This document shows, in pieces, positions 61,201 through 64,000 of a stretch of 64,000 nt of DNA (its first letter is position 1; each line of letters opens with the position of its first letter). A program made the translations under genes and the position numbers. The notes beneath the pieces were generated by a model. It searched no databases. It had not been told where the DNA came from and saw only the letters and a list, made by a program, of their open reading frames with translations. Source of the DNA: Sinotaia quadrata (taxonomy: Eukaryota; Mollusca; Gastropoda; Architaenioglossa; Viviparidae); the NCBI GenBank assembly GCA_028829895.1, contig CM054180.1, positions 113,502,635 to 113,566,634 on the forward strand, in the 5' to 3' direction.

Positions 61201-64000
61201 GAAACCTTCACTTAGTTAAAAAGATGTTTTTGAAACTTCATTAAACTCCAGTCTCGATATTGTTGATGGATTTTACCCTCTAACTCACCCACCATTCACT
61301 CATTCACTCACATTTTACTATTCACACACACACACTTGTACCCAATCGTCACTAACTTACCTGACACATGGACATACGCTGTTTGAGTGTACAAATTACA
61401 TGTATCTCCCAGGTACACATGAACTGAATAATATGCAGAGTGAACACCGCTCAGACGGAATAACTGAAGGCCGGCATTTGGGAGAAAATTGATTGACGGT
61501 CCACCTTTGTTTGACAGGATAAATTGCTCTGATGTGTTGACGGCTAAAAGTATTTCTGAATGGTTCAGATCTGGAACAAAATAAATAAAGTTAATGAATT
61601 CGATGTGTGACAACCACCTTGGTATGGTTATTATTATTAATTAATAACACATAATTAATTACAAAGAATCATATTAATTAATTATAAAGAATCTTTAATT
61701 ATAGTTATTAATAATTCTCCCACAAGAACAGCATGTCTATTGCTTGGCGGATTATAAGGATGTCTTAAAACACTACTCTTTACACAATATACAGATAGGC
61801 GTTTTATTGTCACATAATGTGTCTGCAGGTGAAACGTCTTACTAAAAGAGTAATGAAAATCCGTCTTTTATTTATATTTAATGTGCCCCCATCCATGAAG
61901 CAGCGTTCAAGTAATTCCAATACTTATTTAGTTTAATATCCTAAAACACGATTCAGCAAACACAGAAGTAGCAAAAATCAATAACTGGGCTATTCTTATC
62001 GTGGAAGAAATAGAGTTATAGAGTGATGTGATAATAGTTTGTACATAACATGGAAGAAATAGAGTTATAGAGTGATGTGATAGTAGTTTGTACATAACAT
62101 GGAAGAAATAGAGTTATAGAGTGATGTGATAGTAGTTTGTACATAACATGGAAGAAATAGAGTTATAGAGTGATGTGATAATAGTTTGTATATAACATGG
62201 AAGAAATAGAGTTATAGAGTGATGTGATAATAGTTTGTACATAACATGGAAGAAATAGAGTTATAGAGTGATGTGATAGTAGTTTGTACATAACATGGAA
62301 GAAATAGAGTTATAGAGTGATGTGATAGTAGTTTGTACATAACATGGAAGAAATAGAGTTATAGAGTGATGTGATAGTAGTTTGTACATAACATGGAAGA
62401 AATAGAGTTATAGAGTGAGGTGATAGTAGTTTGTACATAACATGTTCAATGACGTAAGCTGTAAAAGTCCTTGCTCGTTTTCGTAACATTGCCACAAGTT
62501 TATTGTTCACAAAAGAATATTCAAACTTCCTCATGCTTTGCTGAGTGCATTGTTGAATTTTCCAACACAGTCGATCCCTCAAGACTAATCTAGGCATATA
62601 TTCACTACATTATATTATCAAGTAGACAATGACAGTAAGGATCTTCTACTAATATGTTTGCTAGAAAGTTCCTGTTAGCAGTCTGACACACTTGCAAATG
62701 CACACAAACAGGGTGCCGTGAATCATCACAGCTGCCACACCCTAGGATTGAAACTTCTCGAACAATACCACGAGCATACAAAGAATAAGAGGAAAGGACG
62801 CTTTCTCCTTTCATCAAGCGACGATCCTATTTTCATGACCTACTTGAGTTACATCAAAGTGATTAGAATATATGATTTTCTTCAACGTATTGGCTAGTTT
62901 GTTATTTGTAAACCTAAATCAAATGGATAGCAAAAATCACACATCCACTCTGAAGTGGTTTGATTATCTCAGCACGTTCTATCATATTCTTTACCTGAGT
63001 TGTTATTTTAACTCTGGTAGTTATAACAATATCGTCATGTACAGTACCGAAGGTCATGCCACATTGACATTTAGCAAAAATATAATAATTAATTTTTAAA
63101 GTAAGGACAAGCAAATTTACCCCCCCCCCTACAAACAAACACAATGGTTCTTTTTTAATTGAGTTCAGATGTATAACCCAGGTGGAGATTCTGAAAAGTA
63201 TTACAATTGTGTCGTTTTCTTTTTGTCATCATTGTGTTCTACGTCAATGTATTTGAAATGTATACCTGTCTAAAAGATCCCGATTCATACCATAAACTAT
63301 TCTTGTGTACAGAAAGCTATAAAACTGAAATTATTAAAAGAATTTATGCAGATCAAATGGAATAAAGTACACAACCAATCACGTGATAATCGGCAATGCA
63401 ATCTTAAAAAGAATCAATAATCTTATAGCACTGTTTTAACGATAGCAAGTTTAAAGTAAAACAAAATCAATTGTCCTAGTCTAGAGTGAAAAGTGTTAAT
63501 ATGTAATATTAATCATATTTAATCAAAATCGTTTACGCACCTTAATAAATATTATATATCATGATCGAATTTTGCATTATTAATTTTTCACACCTTTCTT
63601 TTCGTAAATGGGAACTGCAGTTTTCTCTGTACAATTATTTTACGTGTTTGTTCTTATAATCAACACGTTTACGAAATTGATAATTAAAATGAATGTAATA
63701 TACATACTTTTCTGCGATGTGAACCATTTGACATAGTGAACATGTTCAGAAGTCGTTATGTTAAAGACCCAAGGAAGAGTGACATTGGCTCCAGCACAAA
63801 CGTCCAATCGCGTTCCGTTTGGAAAAGTGGTTGAGGAAGTCCATTGTAAAGCACACGTCACTAGAAAACATGTAGAAATACTTAGTTAAAAGTCTGATTT
63901 CTATCTCTTTTACTGTCTTCCTGTTTGGTATGTGATAGAATTAGTTTGAACTAATACATACATAAAGAGAGACACAAACGGAGGGACAAATAATAAGAGG
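56250..64000 (-). CDS. Gene D: secreted Ig-Ig-coiled-coil protein with short-chain-collagen-C4-like C-terminus (exon 1 outside window)
   Basis: Six of seven exons are inside the window: 63708-63860, 61361-61570, 59388-59533, 58488-58899, 57257-57328, 56250-56704 (stop at 56252-56250). Exon 1 is expected about 1.8 kb further upstream, beyond 64000. Exon 5 is 412 nt instead of 403 and adds three residues near the end of the coiled coil (QMRELRNQ against QIRNQ). The intron between exons 2 and 3 is about 1.35 kb longer than in A-C because of an insertion (about 61612-62970). Exon 4 ends AAG|GTAAGT where the others end AAA|GTAAGT, still Lys. The C-terminal domain has its own loop residues (NDFAY, GLFGHTAA, SRAGYGS). 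All visible exons are open. Confidence 0.86.
57257..57328 (-). CDS. Gene D exon 6: start of C-terminal domain
   Basis: 72 nt encoding YTFGSTFTHWGSNNC and SAETVYSG. The downstream intron starts GTACGAC, as in all copies. Confidence 0.88.
57393..57617. repeat. 32-bp minisatellite, 7 copies
   Basis: Unit AGTATATTTACGTCTGTTAT followed by ACGTAATATTAG, with AAGTGTG and ACGTCTG variants alternating. It lies in the gene D intron between exons 5 and 6. Confidence 0.93.
57630..57845. repeat. Degenerate tandem repeat of about 40 bp
   Basis: Diverged units with AATATTATAACTAAATCAAT followed by TATCTAAGCAGTG, related to 21290-21580 in gene B. Confidence 0.7.
58179..58229. repeat. TG microsatellite
   Basis: Pure TG run in the gene D intron between exons 5 and 6, at the place where B has a shorter TG-rich stretch. 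Confidence 0.95.
58488..58899 (-). CDS. Gene D exon 5: rest of Ig-like domain 2 plus coiled coil, 3 residues longer
   Basis: 412 nt, 9 more than in A-C. The extra three residues fall just before RNQSDQ near the C-terminal end of the coiled coil. It has QNESLKNH and DEVSGIREN as copy-specific changes. Confidence 0.9.
59388..59533 (-). CDS. Gene D exon 4: first half of Ig-like domain 2
   Basis: 146 nt with LECG and VVWK. The last codon is AAG, followed by GTAAGT. Confidence 0.88.
61361..61570 (-). CDS. Gene D exon 3: second half of Ig-like domain 1
   Basis: 210 nt. It has QLFRLSGVHSAYY where A-C have QLFGLSGIHSAYY. Same non-canonical YYSV and later Cys in LGDTC. Confidence 0.88.
61690..61930. 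repeat. Dispersed repeat shared with 46460-46700
   Basis: The second copy of the repeat described in the C-D spacer, in the same orientation. Here it is part of the gene D intron insertion. Confidence 0.6.
62002..62444. repeat. 49-bp minisatellite, 9 copies
   Basis: Unit TGGAAGAAATAGAGTTATAG followed by AGTGATGTGATAGTAGTTTG and TACATAACA. Copies are nearly identical, so the expansion is recent. Confidence 0.96.
63708..63860 (-). CDS. Gene D exon 2: first half of Ig-like domain 1
   Basis: 153 nt after TTTTCTAG, ending AAAA|GTATGT as in B. The protein matches the other copies. The upstream intron runs out of the window. Confidence 0.88.

Larger units (their letters stand above)
61612..62970. 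mobile_element. Insertion of about 1.35 kb in the gene D intron between exons 2 and 3
   Basis: The same intron in A, B and C is only 775-867 bp and runs straight from the exon 3 flank into TTCTTTACCTGAGTTGTTATT-type sequence. In D the intron is 2137 bp. The extra DNA holds a dispersed repeat (61690-61930), a minisatellite (62002-62444) and an unidentified stretch (62450-62970). The exact ends and target duplication are not clear, so the element type is open. Confidence 0.6.

Overview
The window is AT-rich nuclear DNA of an animal, almost certainly a mollusc (probably a gastropod). The pointers are split genes with GT/GC-AG introns, long GATA/TATC and CA/TG microsatellites, many minisatellites, and secreted proteins that join immunoglobulin-like domains to a lectin-like C-terminal domain. 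The species was not identified.

All recognisable genes lie on the minus strand. They are four head-to-tail paralogues of one 7-exon gene, here called A to D. A spans 9100 to beyond position 1 and lacks its 3' end. B is complete at 27761-20029 and encodes 489 aa. C is complete at 43296-35760 and encodes 490 aa. D runs from beyond 64000 to 56250 and lacks only exon 1. The start of exon 2 repeats at intervals of 18.6, 15.6 and 22.4 kb. Every exon is open, every boundary has a usable splice site, and intron phases are 1,1,1,0,1,1 in all copies, so no copy looks like a pseudogene. The predicted protein has a signal peptide split between a 34-nt exon and exon 2, two Ig-like domains each split by an intron, a coiled coil of about 70 residues, and a ten-cysteine C-terminal domain. 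That last domain resembles the non-collagenous domain of sponge short-chain collagen C4 (spongin short chain). The layout parallels the molluscan VIgL immune lectins (FREP, CREP, GREP), with a different recognition domain at the C-terminus. The paralogues differ mainly in a few short loops of that domain.

The sequence between genes (9.1-20.0, 27.8-35.7 and 43.3-56.2 kb) was duplicated along with the genes and then rearranged. I see no other convincing gene there. It holds microsatellites, several minisatellites expanded in only one copy, two solo LTRs with 5-bp target duplications, a 207-bp TA-flanked MITE (inside an intron of gene A), a decayed Ty3/gypsy integrase fragment, a 1.24-kb insertion with a probable 8-bp target duplication, and a local inversion. 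Because the array is duplicated, many insertions can be dated against an empty paralogous site in the same window.

The 400 bp upstream of exon 1 are much better conserved than the introns in A, B and C. They contain a perfect CRE-like palindrome, a second TGACGTAA site and an AT-rich AATAAAA box at fixed spacing from the ATG, so this is the likely promoter. An E-box is present in A and B but disrupted in C.
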